A stretch of DNA of 64,000 bases from JACPNO01 sp963825405 (GTDB lineage: Bacteria; Acidobacteriota; Terriglobia; Bryobacterales; Bryobacteraceae): the NCBI GenBank assembly GCA_963825405.1, contig CAWGTB010000001.1, positions 1-64,000 of the forward strand, given 5' to 3'. The position numbers and the translations under genes were made by a program. The notes beneath the pieces are model-generated. The model did not search any database, was not told the origin of the DNA, and saw nothing but the letters and a program-made list of their open reading frames with translations. Shown piece after piece: positions 1-9,499 of this stretch (the stretch's first letter is position 1; every line of letters begins with the position of its first letter).

Positions 1-666
1 ATGTTCCTCTGCTTCGTTTCAGTTCAGGTCTTGCTTCTTCAATTGCCCTGCCTATGCCATTTTAGGCAATCACGACTATGAGCCCCAGTCCAAGGCAACG
101 ACCGAGCTAGCCTACGCACAAGCTGGCAACACTCGCTGGACGATGCCGTCTCGGTATTACCGGTTTACCTTCCCATCTCGGAATCCAGTCATCACCTTTA
201 TCGGGCTCGACAGCAACATATCGAATGCTAGGGCGAGGTCTCCTGGGCAACGCAACTTCAATGGCTCACCGACACGTTGAGCGAGCCACTCGCTACACCC
301 TTCCTTGCATGTTTCGCTCACCATCCCGTTTATTCCAACGGGCCCCACGGAGACAACCGTACGCTGATTAATTCCTCGGACCCGCTGCTGCGAAAGTATG
401 GAGTGCACCTTTACCTTGCCGGTCATGATCACGATCTTCAGCACCTCGAGTTCGCAGGTCACCCCACGTCATTTGTTCTTTCCGGGGGAGGCGGCGCCCC
501 ACTCTACGAATTACAGCAGGCAGCAAAACCCCGTGGTCCTTTCGCGCAAATGGTATCCGGGTTTACCCATGTCCAGCTACAGTCCGACCTTATGACCATA
601 CGTCACGTCGGCATCAGATGGGACAGGTGGTCCACGCCTTCACCAAGACTCCGGATGGTCTTGTAA
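1..666 (+). CDS. Metallophosphoesterase, purple acid phosphatase-like (5' partial, frameshifted)
   Basis: The 3' part of a calcineurin-like phosphoesterase gene that begins before the window. In one frame (from about base 41) the metal-binding GNHD motif is read as YAILGNHDYEP near base 56. After a frame change around base 230-245 the reading continues as WATQLQWLTDTLSEPL, FACFAHHPVYSNGPHGDN and LAGHDHD, the other metal-ligand blocks of tartrate-resistant/purple acid phosphatases. The gene ends at 666. By family it hydrolyses phosphomonoesters and is usually exported; the signal peptide would lie upstream. The break is probably a sequencing deletion. The exact substrate cannot be told. Confidence 0.7.
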
Positions 667-787
667 CAACTCTTCTTTAGCCACGACTCTGACTCGGATG
701 GATCGACGGTTCTGCCGGCGGCATAGCACTATGGCCCGTCTGTAGAAAGACGTTCGACATGACAACTAATCGAGCAAAACTGAGGAA

Positions 788-864
788 TGGTGCGCCCGAG
801 AAGATTCGAACTTCTGACCTACAGCTTCGGAGGCTGCCGCTCTATCCAGCTGAGCTACGGGCGC
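788..864 (-). tRNA. tRNA-Arg (anticodon CCG)
   Basis: Read on the minus strand this is a full cloverleaf. The 7-bp acceptor stem GCGCCCG/CGGGCGC is followed by discriminator A and an encoded CCA (788-790). The D arm is GCTC...GAGC, the anticodon stem GCAGC/GCTGT has loop CTCCGAA giving anticodon CCG, and the T arm contains TTCGAAT. It decodes the arginine codon CGG, which suits the GC-rich neighbouring genes. No gene overlaps it. Confidence 0.95.
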
Positions 865-979
865 GTACCTCTAGCCTAGCACGTCCTCACTCGCGTTTGA
901 CAGCCATCCACGCACGGTTCAGCATCGAAGAGTCGTAGATTCAGCGTCCAACTTACATCCTGAAAGAGAGGCTCGCCCC

Positions 980-1513
980 ATGCTCCATCGCTCCATCGCA
1001 TCGCTCGCCTGTACCCTCGTGCTCGCCGCTTCCAGCTTCGCCCAGGGAGCAAGCCTGTCGCCAGCCCGCCTGAGACCGCAACAGCGTCTCACTCAACGGC
1101 CATCACCGTCACCATCAACTACGGCGCTCCCTCGATGCGCGGCCGCAAGATCATGGGCGAAGTTGTTCCTTACGACAAGGTCTGGCGCACAGGCGCCAAC
1201 GACGCCACCAGCCTCACCACAGACGTCGCTCTCAAGGTTGGCGGGACCACGGTTCCCGCAGGCTCCTACACGCTCTACACGGTCCCGGCTCCACGCGCTG
1301 GCTACTCATCATCAACAAGCAGACCGAACAGTGGGGAACCGAGTACCACCAGGAACAGGATCTCGCCCGTATCCCCATGAAGATCGCAAGACGCTTTCCT
1401 CGCCGCAGGAGAAGATGTCCATCACGTTTGAGAACACCACACGGCAACTCCACCGAGCTGCACATCAAGTGGGAGAACACTCGACGAGTACGTCCCGGTC
1501 GATGGCGCAGTAA
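980..1513 (+). CDS. DUF2911 domain secreted protein (frameshifted)
   Basis: Starts with a signal peptide (MLHRSIASLACTLVLAASSF then AQG) after an AGAGAGG-like ribosome site. The conserved core lies in another frame from 1135: MRGRKIMGEVVPYDKVWRTG and ANDATSLTTDVALKVGG, the hallmark of DUF2911, followed by PAGSYTLYTVP. Further pieces (TEQWGTEYHQEQDLARIPMK, EKMSITFEN, LHIKWEN) sit in alternating frames, so at least three indels break the reading frame. DUF2911 proteins are exported proteins of unknown function, common in Acidobacteriota and Bacteroidota. Probably a working gene damaged by sequence errors. Confidence 0.75.
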   Translation: MLHRSIASLACTLVLAASSFAQGASLSPARLRPQQRLTQRPSPSPSTTALPRCAAARSWAKLFLTTRSGAQAPTTPPASPQTSLSRLAGPRFPQAPTRSTRSRLHALATHHQQADRTVGNRVPPGTGSRPYPHEDRKTLSSPQEKMSITFENTTRQLHRAAHQVGEHSTSTSRSMAQ

Positions 1514-1515
1514 GG

Positions 1516-1809
1516 CTACTGTTTCTCCTGAGCCTCACGTTCGGCGCGCAGTCTCTCCATCACCGCCGAAACCAGCTCCTTTGCCCCGTTCAGATTGATC
1601 ATCACAGCCTGCAGATCGAGCGCCGGAACCGTAGGGTTCCGGTTGCTCGTGCAGTACACGCCGTGCTGCCCCACCATGATCAGCGCATCCGTCAGGCAGT
1701 CCATCGAGGCGGCAAGCCTTCCCCTCGCCTCGCCCATCATGAACTCGTACTTCTCGAGCTCTGCCCTGCCGGTCGTCGCCCAGATAGCGGAAGTCGTCAC
1801 CGCTACCAC
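1516..1809 (-). CDS. Hypothetical protein at the end of the gcv cluster
   Basis: A 97-residue protein, mostly helical in appearance, with no family that I recognise. It overlaps the 3' end of gcvPB by a few bases on the same strand, so it is probably co-transcribed as the last gene of the glycine cleavage cluster. The body contains GEARGRLAASMDCLTDALIM and ALDLQAVMINLNGAKELV and ends in a charged Arg/Glu tail. No signal peptide, membrane segment or metal motif is visible. The first 15 or so residues may be an artefact of the chosen start; an internal start is possible. Confidence 0.55.
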   Translation of the reverse strand: MVAVTTSAIWATTGRAELEKYEFMMGEARGRLAASMDCLTDALIMVGQHGVYCTSNRNPTVPALDLQAVMINLNGAKELVSAVMERLRAEREAQEKQ

Positions 1810-3365
1810 TCCTTCGCGGCAGTATCCGGAGTCAGCGCAGTCGAATCCGCCGTTCCATTAGGCACAGGCTTCCAGCGAAGAATCGGCTTACGTGCTGCCG
1901 TCGTCTCATCCAGTCGCCGCAGCCGCGTCGTCTGCGGAGCGGTCGTGACGATCTCAGGATTCTCCTCGGCCTCGCGCGCAATCTGTTTCAGCGCGTCGAT
2001 CAGCAGATCAAGCTCCTCGCGGCTCTCGCTCTCCGTCGGCTCGATCATCATCGCGCCCTGCACCACCATCGGGAACGAGACGGTGTACGCGTGGAAGCCG
2101 TAGTCGATCAGCCGCTTGCCCATGTCGCCCGTCTTCACGCCGTTCTTCGCCTGTCGCTTGTCCGAGAAGACGACCTCGTGCAGCGATCGCGTCTTGTACT
2201 GCAGCTCAAACGTGTCCTCAAGCTTCGCGCGAATGTAGTTCGCATTCAGCACGGCGTCTTCGGTCGTCTGGCGCAGACCATCCGGTCCATTGGCCAGAAT
2301 GTATGCGAGCGCACGAACGAACATGCCGAAGTTGCCGTAGAACATGCGCACGCGGCCGATGCTCTGCGGACGGTCGTAGTCGAGCGCCAGCGTTCCATCG
2401 GCCTTCGTTACGACAACCGGCTTCGGCAGAAACGGCTCGAGAATCTTCTTGCAGGCCACCGGGCCCGATCCTGGGCCACCGCCGCCATGCGGCGTCGAGA
2501 AGGTCTTGTGCAGGTTCAGGTGCATCACGTCCACGCCGAAGTCGCCCGGCCGCGTCTTGCCGACCAGCGCGTTCATGTTCGCGCCGTCCATGTACAGCAG
2601 CGCGCCCTTCGCGTGCAGAATGTCGGCGATCTTGTGAATCTCGCTCTCGAAGACGCCGATGGTCGAAGGATTCGTCAGCATCAGCGCGGCGGTATCTTCA
2701 TCCACCATGCGCTCCAGCTCGGCGATATCCACCATGCCCTGCGCGTTCGACTTCAGGTTCGCCACCTGGTAGCCGCACACCGCAGCAGTCGCGGGGTTCG
2801 TGCCGTGCGCCGAATCCGGAATCAGAATCTTCTTGCGCGCATTGCCCTGCGCCTCGTGATACGCGCGCGCCAGCAGGATGCCGGTGAACTCGCCATGCGC
2901 GCCGGCCGCCGGCTGCAGCGTGATCGTGTCCATGCCGGTAATCTCGATCAGGCACTCGCTCAGCAGCTTCATGATGCCCAGCACACCCTGCGACAGCGAC
3001 TCAGGCTGATACGGATGCGCCTCGGCGATGCCCTCGAGCCGCGAGACCAGCTCGTTCACGCGCGGGTTGTACTTCATCGTGCAGCTGCCCAGCGGATACA
3101 TGCCGAGGTCGATCGCATAGTTCCACGTCGAAAGCCGCGTGAAGTGGCGGACGATCTCGATCTCGCTCAGCTCCGGCATCACGCCCAGGTCCGTGCGAAC
3201 CGCATCGCCCAGCAGGGAAGCGGCATCCACCGCAGGAACATCCAGCTCCGCCAGCCGATAGGCCTTCTTGCCCGGCGAAGACTTCTCAAACATCAGGTCT
3301 TCGTTCTGGTTGACGTGCGTCGTTACCTTCTTCGGTGTTCCGACAAACTTTGCATCACTCATCAA
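1803..3365 (-). CDS. gcvPB: Glycine dehydrogenase (decarboxylating) subunit 2, GcvPB
   Basis: Intact 520-residue second half of the two-subunit P-protein. With GcvPA it decarboxylates glycine and passes the aminomethyl group to the lipoyl arm of GcvH. The PLP lysine lies in LNLHKTFSTPHGGGGPGSG at about residue 285, and the N-terminal part carries the usual LGSCTMKYNPR and ITLQPAAGAHGE blocks. About 30 N-terminal residues precede the normal family start. The start ATG overlaps the stop of the upstream small gene (ATGA at 3362-3365), pointing to translational coupling. The cluster order is gcvT, YCII-like, gcvH, gcvPA, small gene, gcvPB. The last 50 residues are a variable tail. Confidence 0.95.
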   Translation of the reverse strand: MMSDAKFVGTPKKVTTHVNQNEDLMFEKSSPGKKAYRLAELDVPAVDAASLLGDAVRTDLGVMPELSEIEIVRHFTRLSTWNYAIDLGMYPLGSCTMKYNPRVNELVSRLEGIAEAHPYQPESLSQGVLGIMKLLSECLIEITGMDTITLQPAAGAHGEFTGILLARAYHEAQGNARKKILIPDSAHGTNPATAAVCGYQVANLKSNAQGMVDIAELERMVDEDTAALMLTNPSTIGVFESEIHKIADILHAKGALLYMDGANMNALVGKTRPGDFGVDVMHLNLHKTFSTPHGGGGPGSGPVACKKILEPFLPKPVVVTKADGTLALDYDRPQSIGRVRMFYGNFGMFVRALAYILANGPDGLRQTTEDAVLNANYIRAKLEDTFELQYKTRSLHEVVFSDKRQAKNGVKTGDMGKRLIDYGFHAYTVSFPMVVQGAMMIEPTESESREELDLLIDALKQIAREAEENPEIVTTAPQTTRLRRLDETTAARKPILRWKPVPNGTADSTALTPDTAAKEW

Positions 3366-3715
3366 GCGTTCCTCAAAACTCTCTGATCTGCGCTGAACCG
3401 GTCGCCGAATAACGCTCCCGCCTCCGGCCCATCCAAATCTTCTTCGCGCAGCGACAGCGCAATCACGGTCTCGTTCTCAAACTTGATCGTCAGCGAATCG
3501 CCCTCTTCCAGCGTTGCCTCTTCGACCTTCTCGCCGATCAGAGAGCACAGCGCATTGCGATACTCCGGCTCGCCGTAAGCAATCGAAAACTCACTCAACA
3601 AAACATGTGGCCACGCATACAGCGTCAGCAGAGGCGTATCGAAGCGAAGTTGCAGGTAGTCCTGCACAAACTCCACTGCGTTCAGCTCTTCGCCGATGAT
3701 CTCTGAGATATCCAC
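3362..3715 (-). CDS. Hypothetical protein coupled to gcvPB
   Basis: A 117-residue acidic protein between gcvPA (ends 3718) and gcvPB (starts 3365), with a 2-base gap on one side and a 4-base overlap on the other. It begins MDISEIIGEELNAVEFVQDY and contains LTLYAWPHVLL and EEGDSLTIKFENETVIALSL. No signal peptide or known catalytic motif is visible. It reads cleanly and is packed tightly into the operon, so it is a real gene. A role linked to the P-protein is only an inference from position; I do not recognise the family. Confidence 0.75.
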   Translation of the reverse strand: MDISEIIGEELNAVEFVQDYLQLRFDTPLLTLYAWPHVLLSEFSIAYGEPEYRNALCSLIGEKVEEATLEEGDSLTIKFENETVIALSLREEDLDGPEAGALFGDRFSADQRVLRNA

Positions 3716-3717
3716 GG

Positions 3718-5049
3718 CTACTTCAGCGCCTCAGCCGCAGCATCGATCTGCGCCTTCGTCGTCAGCTCCGTCGCGCACCAAAGGCTCGCATTCGGCCCCA
3801 AGCTCCGGATACCACTTCGCCAGCGGCAAGCCCGCCGATGATCTTCTTCTCCAGCAGCGTCAGCGTTTGCAGCCTCTGCATCCTTGCCAAGATCGAGCAC
3901 AAACTCATGGAAGCGCGGCGCGCCGCCGAACGAGCACCTTGCGCAGCCTTGCCCAGCGTGTCGGCGGCATACTTCGCCTTGGCCAGATTCTGCACGGCGA
4001 GATCCTTCATGCCTTCCTTGCCGTAGACCGTCAGGAAGACCGTCGTCATCATCGCCACCAGCGCCTGGTTGGTGCAGATGTTCGAGGTCGCCTTCTCGCG
4101 CCGGATATGCTGCTCGCGCGTCGACAGCGTCAGCACGAAGCCGCGCTTGCCGTCCATGTCCTTCGTCTCGCCGACGATGCGTCCCGGCATCTGCCGCAGG
4201 AACTTCTCCTTGCACGCAATCACGCCGCAGAACGGCCCGCCGTAGCTCGGAGCCACGCCAAAGCTCTGCGCCTCGAGCGAGACGATGTCCGCCTCCGCCG
4301 GCGGCTTCACGATGCCCAGCGAGACAGCCTCGGCGATCGAAACGATCAGCAGCGCGCCCTTCTTGTGAGCAATCTCGGCAATCGCCGCAACATCCTCAAT
4401 CGTCCCGAAGAAGTTCGGCGACTGGATCAGCACGCAGGCCGTGTCGTCGGTGATCGCGGCATCCAGAGCGGCCAGATCCACGCGGCCATTCTCCGTATAG
4501 CCGACCTCGGCCAGTCGGAATCTCCTGGTGCTGCGCGTACGTCGCCACGACCTCGCGATACTCCGGATGCACCGTGCGCGCAATCACCGCGCCATCGCGT
4601 CCGGTCACGCGAACTGCCATCATGATGGCCTCAGCCGCGCCGGTCGAGCCGTCGTACATCGACGCGTTCGCGATCTCCATGCCGGTCAGCTCGCAGATCA
4701 TCGTCTGGAACTCGAACATCGCCTGCAGCGTGCCCTGCGAGATCTCCGGCTGGTACGGCGTATAGCTGGTCAGAAACTCGCCGCGCGAGACGACGGTGTC
4801 GATCAGCACCGGACGGTAGTGCCTGTAGACGCCCGCGCCCAGAAAGCTCGCATAGCCCGTGGCATTCTGATTCGCAAACTCGCGAAAGCGGTCGATGATC
4901 TCCGACTCGCCATGCTGGCGCGGGATCGCGAGGTCGCGCTTGAACTGGTACTCCGCGGGAATCGTCGAGAACAGATCGTCGATCGACGCCACGCCAATCT
5001 CGGCGAGCATCTCCTTGCGGTCCGCAGGGGACTTCGGCAAATAACGCAT
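3718..5049 (-). CDS. gcvPA: Glycine dehydrogenase (decarboxylating) subunit 1, GcvPA (frameshifted)
   Basis: First half of the split P-protein, about 444 residues when frames are joined. The start at 5049 gives MRYLPKSPADRKEMLAEIGV, then FLGAGVYRHYRPVLID, SYTPYQPEISQGTLQAMFEF and the ANASMYDGSTGAAEA block, all typical of GcvPA. After a frame change near 4510 it continues as SIAEAVSLGIVKPPAEADIV, YGGPFCGVIACKEKFLRQMP and STREQHIRREKATSNICTNQ. One or two more breaks lie between about 3800 and 4000 before the C-terminal AQIDAAAEALK. It sits 3 bases downstream of gcvH. The breaks are most likely sequencing indels. Confidence 0.88.
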
Positions 5050-5052
5050 CGT

Positions 5053-5443
5053 TTAGTGTCCGGTCTCTTCGCTGACGAACTTCTCGTAGTCGGCAGCCGA
5101 CAGCAGGCCGTCAAGCTCCGACGCATTCGTCACGTCCAGCTTCAGCATCCAGGTCGTGTTCGCATCGGCGTTGATCTTCTCCGGCGCGTCCTTCAGCGCC
5201 TCGTTCACCTCGGTCACAGTGCCGGTCACCGGCGAGTACAGGTCCGAGACGGCCTTCACCGACTCCACCGAGCCGAAGATCTTGCCGGCCTTCAAGCGTG
5301 TCGCCCACCTTCGGCAGGTCGACAAAGACGATGTCGCCCAGCGAGTTCTGCGCGTAATCCGTGATGCCGACCGTGCCCTTCGCGCCGTCGACGTCGATCC
5401 ACTCGTGTTCCTTCGTGTACTTGTAATTCGCAGGATAAGCCAT
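5053..5443 (-). CDS. gcvH: Glycine cleavage system H protein (frameshifted)
   Basis: Lipoyl carrier of the glycine cleavage system, about 129 residues. The start at 5443 gives MAYPANYKYTKEHEWIDVDG and YAQNSLGDIVFVDLPKVGD, as in all GcvH. After one frame change near 5290 the lipoylation site follows as GSVESVKAVSDLYSPVTG (modified Lys in SVKA), then EVNEALKDAPEKINAD. It ends at 5053, three bases before the gcvPA start. The single break is in a short repeat of C and G bases and is probably an error. Confidence 0.92.
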
Positions 5444-5513
5444 GTCTTGGGGGTCTCTCCGTTTCCATTGTATTGCGTCTTGAGGCTGGAAAACTGTGCG
5501 ATACTCGGGCGTT

Positions 5514-5812
5514 TCAGCGAGGCCCAAACGCCGGATAGGGCTCCAGCTCCGTGAACACCGACAATCTCCAGCATCCCGCGTCTGGCCAGCGGAAGGCTCT
5601 CCAACGCCGCCCGCGCCTCGGCCTCGCTCGCAGCTTCCAGAATCATCGCCGCGCCGGGCATATCCTTACGCCGCCATGATCGCTCCGCACGACACCGGCC
5701 GCATACAGCTCGCGCACACGTTGGCCCTCGGCTGCGACCAGATCTCCGGTGTCCATGCCTCAGGCAGGAAACTGCATCCGTCCGGCGCTCTGCTCACAGC
5801 AAGAAATTGCAC
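5514..5812 (-). CDS. YCII-related domain protein inside the gcv cluster (frameshifted)
   Basis: A small (about 97 residues) YciI/muconolactone-isomerase-like gene between gcvT and gcvH. Joined frames give a GTG start at 5812 (VQFLAVSR), then PEAWTPE, LVAAEGQRVRELYAAGVVR, DMPGAAMILEAASEAEARAA, LESLPLARRGMLEIV and FTELEPYPAFGPR with a stop at 5514. These are the conserved blocks of the ferredoxin-like YCII fold. At least three single-base shifts are needed. A ribosome site GGAGCGG precedes the start. The function of the family is mostly unknown, and the link with glycine cleavage is positional only. Confidence 0.68.
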
Positions 5813-5823
5813 TCGTCCGCTCC

Positions 5824-6956
5824 TTACTTCTTTTAGGCCGCTTGTAGAACGGCGTCGGCACCACCTTCGCCTTTACCATCTGCCCACGAATCTCAACGGC
5901 AACCTCGGTGTCCAACGTCGTAACACTCCACCGGCACATAGGCCAGCGCAATGTTCTTCTTCAGAAACGGCGCCGGCGATCCGCTCGTGATCTCGCCAAT
6001 CTGCTTGCCGTCCAGCGAAAACACCGGATACCCGTCGCGCCCGATTCCGCGCTCGATCATCTCCAGGCCGACCAGCTTCCGTTTCGGGCCGCCCTCTTCC
6101 TGAATCTTCACCAGCGCATCGCGTCCGACGAAGTCGCCCTTGTCGAGCTTCGCGTAGCGTCCCAGCCCCGCCTCGAAGACGTTGATCGTGTCGGAGATCT
6201 CGTGGCCGTACAGCGCCATCGCCGCCTCCAGACGCAGCGTATTCCGCGCACCCAGGCCGCAGGCCAGAATCCCGAACTCCTTGCCGGCCTCCAGAACCTC
6301 GCCCCAAACGCGTGCGCTCGTAGGCTCGTCGCGAGGGGATGTAGATCTCGAACCCGTCCTCGCCCGTGTAGCCCGGTGCGCGCGATCATCACGTTGTGCA
6401 GGCCGCACACCTGTCCCCACGTAAACCAGTAGTTCTTGATCGGCGCCAGGTCCACCGGGGTCAGCTTCTGCAGCGTCTCCTGCGCCCGCGGCCCCTGGAT
6501 CGCAATCTGCGTGTAGTAGTCGCTGAAGTCGTTCACGTGCACGCCGGGCATCGAGCCAATCTGCGACCGCACCCACTGCACGTCCTTCTCGCGCGTCCCT
6601 GCGTTGATCACGATCAGGTAGTCGTTGTCCGAAAGCTTGTGCACCACCACGTCATCCACAAACGTGCCGTTCGGATACAGCATCGCCGAGTAATGCGCCT
6701 GCCCCACCTGCAGCTTCGAGGCATCGTTCATGCAAAGCTTCTGCACCGCCGCCAGCGACCCCGGCCCGCGCAGCTGAATATCGCCCATGTGCGACACGTC
6801 GAAGACGCCCACCGCCGTGCGCACCGCCATGTGCTCGGCCGTCAGGCCGCAGCAGTCCACCGGCATGTCCCAGCCGCCAAAATCCACCATCTTCGCCTTC
6901 GCGGCGCGATGCACGGCATTCAAAGCTGTCTTGCGAAGTGTTCCCGTTTCCGCCAT
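5824..6956 (-). CDS. gcvT: Aminomethyltransferase, T-protein of glycine cleavage (frameshifted)
   Basis: T-protein, about 377 residues, transferring the aminomethyl carbon to tetrahydrofolate and releasing ammonia. I place the start at 6956 (MAETGTLRKTALNAVHRAAK) because GGTGG precedes it; an upstream in-frame ATG at 7004 is possible. Conserved blocks are MVDFGGWDMPV, VFDVSHMGDIQLRGP and FAIQGPRAQ-like AIQGPRAQETLQKL. Frame changes occur near 6340 and 5930. The C-terminus reads PTPFYKRPK; adding one A to the following A-run gives KKK and a TAA stop at 5824, which also frees the ribosome site of the next gene. First gene of the cluster. Confidence 0.9.
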
Positions 6957-7059
6957 AATTCCACCCTTCAAAAGCATCAATCCCGCAAACTTCAACGATA
7001 GCACCTATGCCGCGCAAATTCCTTGACCCGGCAGGTCGACAGGCCACACCATACATCTC

Positions 7060-7791
7060 ATGCGCCCGTTCGCCGTCGTCCTTCTCGCCCTCACGCTTCC
7101 CGCTGTCGCCCAAGCCCCCATGAACGCGCTCCTCGAGGAGACCAACATCCGCGCCGGCATGGGAGGTCAGTTCGAGTCCGCCCAGAAGGACTACTGCGCC
7201 GCTGTCGTCAAAGGCGGAGCGCCCGCCTGCCTCATCTTCTCCACCGCCACCTTCGGCCAGTCCGACCGTTACTTCACCGTCCTGCCCTTCGCCTCCTTCA
7301 TCCACTACGACCAGGGCAAGTACACCGACAAAGGCCTCACCCCCGACGAAGCCAAAGCTCTCAGCGCCCGCCGCGTCCCGCCTATAGCCTCCAACCACGA
7401 GTCGGCGATCGCGCTTCACCCAGAGCTATCCATCCTCCCTACCGTCACCAACGCTGAATATCCGATCAACCACTTCACCGAGTACCGCCTCCGCCCCGGC
7501 GCCCGCAAGGACTTTTTCGCTGTTATCCAGAAATCCCTGCTCCCTGCTGCGAAGAAGGCCGGCGAGCTCGAGTTCGAGGTCTTCACCACGACCGTCGGCG
7601 AAAGCCCGGACCGTGTCCTCATCGTCACGCGCCTAAAAAACTATGCCGTGCTCGATCAGCCAGACGCAGTCGAGACGGAGTTGAACAAATTGGCTCCCGA
7701 AACCCTCGGCCGCCTTATCGAACACCGCGATACCTGGATCATGCGCTACCGCGCCGACCTCAGCACCGATCCACGGCCCGCGCATCACTAG
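7060..7791 (+). CDS. Secreted hypothetical protein
   Basis: Intact 243-residue protein divergent from gcvT. The first 18 residues (MRPFAVVLLALTLPAVAQ) form a signal peptide. The rest is soluble and seems to hold two related halves: each has a pattern like an alpha-beta barrel monooxygenase/NIPSNAP fold (EETNIRAGMGGQFESAQKDY near residue 25, and TEYRLRPGARKDFFAVIQKS near residue 145). This fold assignment is my inference from the pattern and not a firm call. It stands alone between two minus-strand genes. Confidence 0.8.
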   Translation: MRPFAVVLLALTLPAVAQAPMNALLEETNIRAGMGGQFESAQKDYCAAVVKGGAPACLIFSTATFGQSDRYFTVLPFASFIHYDQGKYTDKGLTPDEAKALSARRVPPIASNHESAIALHPELSILPTVTNAEYPINHFTEYRLRPGARKDFFAVIQKSLLPAAKKAGELEFEVFTTTVGESPDRVLIVTRLKNYAVLDQPDAVETELNKLAPETLGRLIEHRDTWIMRYRADLSTDPRPAHH

Positions 7792-7803
7792 ACCGGGAAG
7801 CCC

Positions 7804-9429
7804 TTACACCACTACCGTCTCCCTATATTCTCCAAACACCCCGCGCAGCACGTCCGCAATCTCCCCCACAGTCGCATACGTCTCGACTGCGGCCACAATC
7901 CGCGGCATCAGGTTCTCCCCGCCGCGAGCAGCATCCTCAACACCCTTCAGTGCAGCCGCATGAACCCCCAAATCGCGCCTCACCCGCAGCTCCTTCACCC
8001 GTTCCACCTGCCTCTGCTCCAGAGCCTCGTCAATCCTCTGGATCGGCACCGCAGCCTCCCGCTCGCTCACAAACTCATTCACTCCCACCACAATCGCGCT
8101 CTTCTCATCGACCGCTCTCTGATATGCATAAGCCGCATTCTGAATCTCGCGCTGCACATATCCCTGCTCAATCGCCCGCAGCATCCCGTACTTCCCACCC
8201 AGGTCGAACCGCGCAATCGTCGTCAGGTACTCCTCCGCGCGTCGCTCAATCTCGTCCGTCAGCGACTCCACATAGTACGAGCCCGCCAGCGGATCCACCG
8301 TCTCTGCCACTCCGCTCTCATGCGCCAGAATCTGCTGCGTGCGTAAAGCTATTCTCGCGGCCTGCTCCGTAGGCAGTGCCAGCGCTTCGTCGAACCCGTT
8401 GGTGTGCAATGACTGCGTCCCACCCAGCACTGCCGCCAGCCCCTGCACCGTCGTCCGCACAATATTGTTCTCCGGCTGCTGGGCCGTCAGCGTCGACCCC
8501 GCCGTCTGCGTGTGAAACCGCAGCATCCAGCTCCGTTCGTTCTTTGCTCCAAAGTGCTCGCGCATAATCTTCGCCCACATCCTCCGGGCGGCGCGAAACT
8601 TCGCCACTTCCTCCAACAGATTGTTATGCGAGTTGAAGAAGAAGCTTAGCCGCGGCGCAAATGCATCTACATCCAGTCCCGCGTCCACCGCCGCCTGCAC
8701 ATACGTCATCCCATCGGCCAGGGTGAACGCCACCTCCTGCACTGCCGTGCAGCCCGCCTCCCGCATGTGGTAGCCCGAGATCGAGATCGTATTCCACTCC
8801 GGAACCTCATCCGCCGCCCACGCAAAGATATCCGTCACCAGCCGCATCGCATGCTTCACCGGATAGATGTACGTCCCCCTCGCGATGTACTCCTTCAGGA
8901 TGTCGTTCTGCACCGTCCCGTTCAGCTTCTTCGTATCCGCGCCCTGCCGCTTCGCCACAGCAACATACAGCGCCAGCAGAATCGAAGCCGTCGCGTTGAT
9001 CGTCATCGAGGTCGAGATCCCATCCAGCCGTATCCCATCGAACAGCCGCTCCATGTCCTCGATCGAATCGATAGCCACCCCAACCTTGCCCACCTCGCCC
9101 AGCGCCAGCGGCGAGTCCGAGTCATACCCAATCTGCGTCGGCAGATCGAAGGCCACGCTCAGGCCCTTTGTGCCGTGTGCAAGCAAAAACTTATACCGCC
9201 GGTTCGACTCCTCTGCGTCCCCCATGCCCGCGTACTGCCGCATCGTCCACAGCCGTCCGCGATACATCGTCGGCTGAATCCCGCGTGTGAATGGAAACTC
9301 GCCCGGCTGCCCCAGGTCTACGGCAGGATCAAACTCTTCCAGCCGTTCCGGGCCATACACAAGTTCAACCGGAATGCCCGAACTCGTCTTTGCGTCCTTC
9401 ACAGATGCTTTTTCGGGCGTCTTCGCCAT
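7804..9429 (-). CDS. Methylmalonyl-CoA mutase large subunit (catalytic domain only)
   Basis: Intact 541-residue substrate-binding TIM-barrel subunit of an adenosylcobalamin-dependent acyl-CoA mutase. WTMRQYAGMGDAEESN holds the Tyr that separates methylmalonyl-CoA mutase from isobutyryl-CoA mutase (Phe there), and QNDILKEYIARGTYIYP keeps the matching Arg, so succinyl-CoA/methylmalonyl-CoA is the likely substrate. SGYHMREAG carries the active-site His. The length matches the archaeal-type large subunit without the B12-binding domain, which must be encoded elsewhere; no B12-binding small subunit or meaB gene lies next to it. It is divergent from the DUF2199 gene. Confidence 0.92.
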   Translation of the reverse strand: MAKTPEKASVKDAKTSSGIPVELVYGPERLEEFDPAVDLGQPGEFPFTRGIQPTMYRGRLWTMRQYAGMGDAEESNRRYKFLLAHGTKGLSVAFDLPTQIGYDSDSPLALGEVGKVGVAIDSIEDMERLFDGIRLDGISTSMTINATASILLALYVAVAKRQGADTKKLNGTVQNDILKEYIARGTYIYPVKHAMRLVTDIFAWAADEVPEWNTISISGYHMREAGCTAVQEVAFTLADGMTYVQAAVDAGLDVDAFAPRLSFFFNSHNNLLEEVAKFRAARRMWAKIMREHFGAKNERSWMLRFHTQTAGSTLTAQQPENNIVRTTVQGLAAVLGGTQSLHTNGFDEALALPTEQAARIALRTQQILAHESGVAETVDPLAGSYYVESLTDEIERRAEEYLTTIARFDLGGKYGMLRAIEQGYVQREIQNAAYAYQRAVDEKSAIVVGVNEFVSEREAAVPIQRIDEALEQRQVERVKELRVRRDLGVHAAALKGVEDAARGGENLMPRIVAAVETYATVGEIADVLRGVFGEYRETVVV

Positions 9430-9499
9430 AGGCGGACAAGTTTACCCGCAAGCCATTCCGCTTCGAAATAACGCCCGGCTTCTGTGAAAAAATAGAACG

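Noticed and set aside
2091..3386. A 431-residue ORF on the plus strand
   Set aside because: It is the antisense of the intact gcvPB gene, Arg/His-rich with no family features; a shadow of GC-rich codon usage.
6957..7059. Glycine riboswitch ahead of gcvT
   Set aside because: The 100-base gap between gcvT and the divergent gene lacks the paired glycine aptamer motifs and any terminator.
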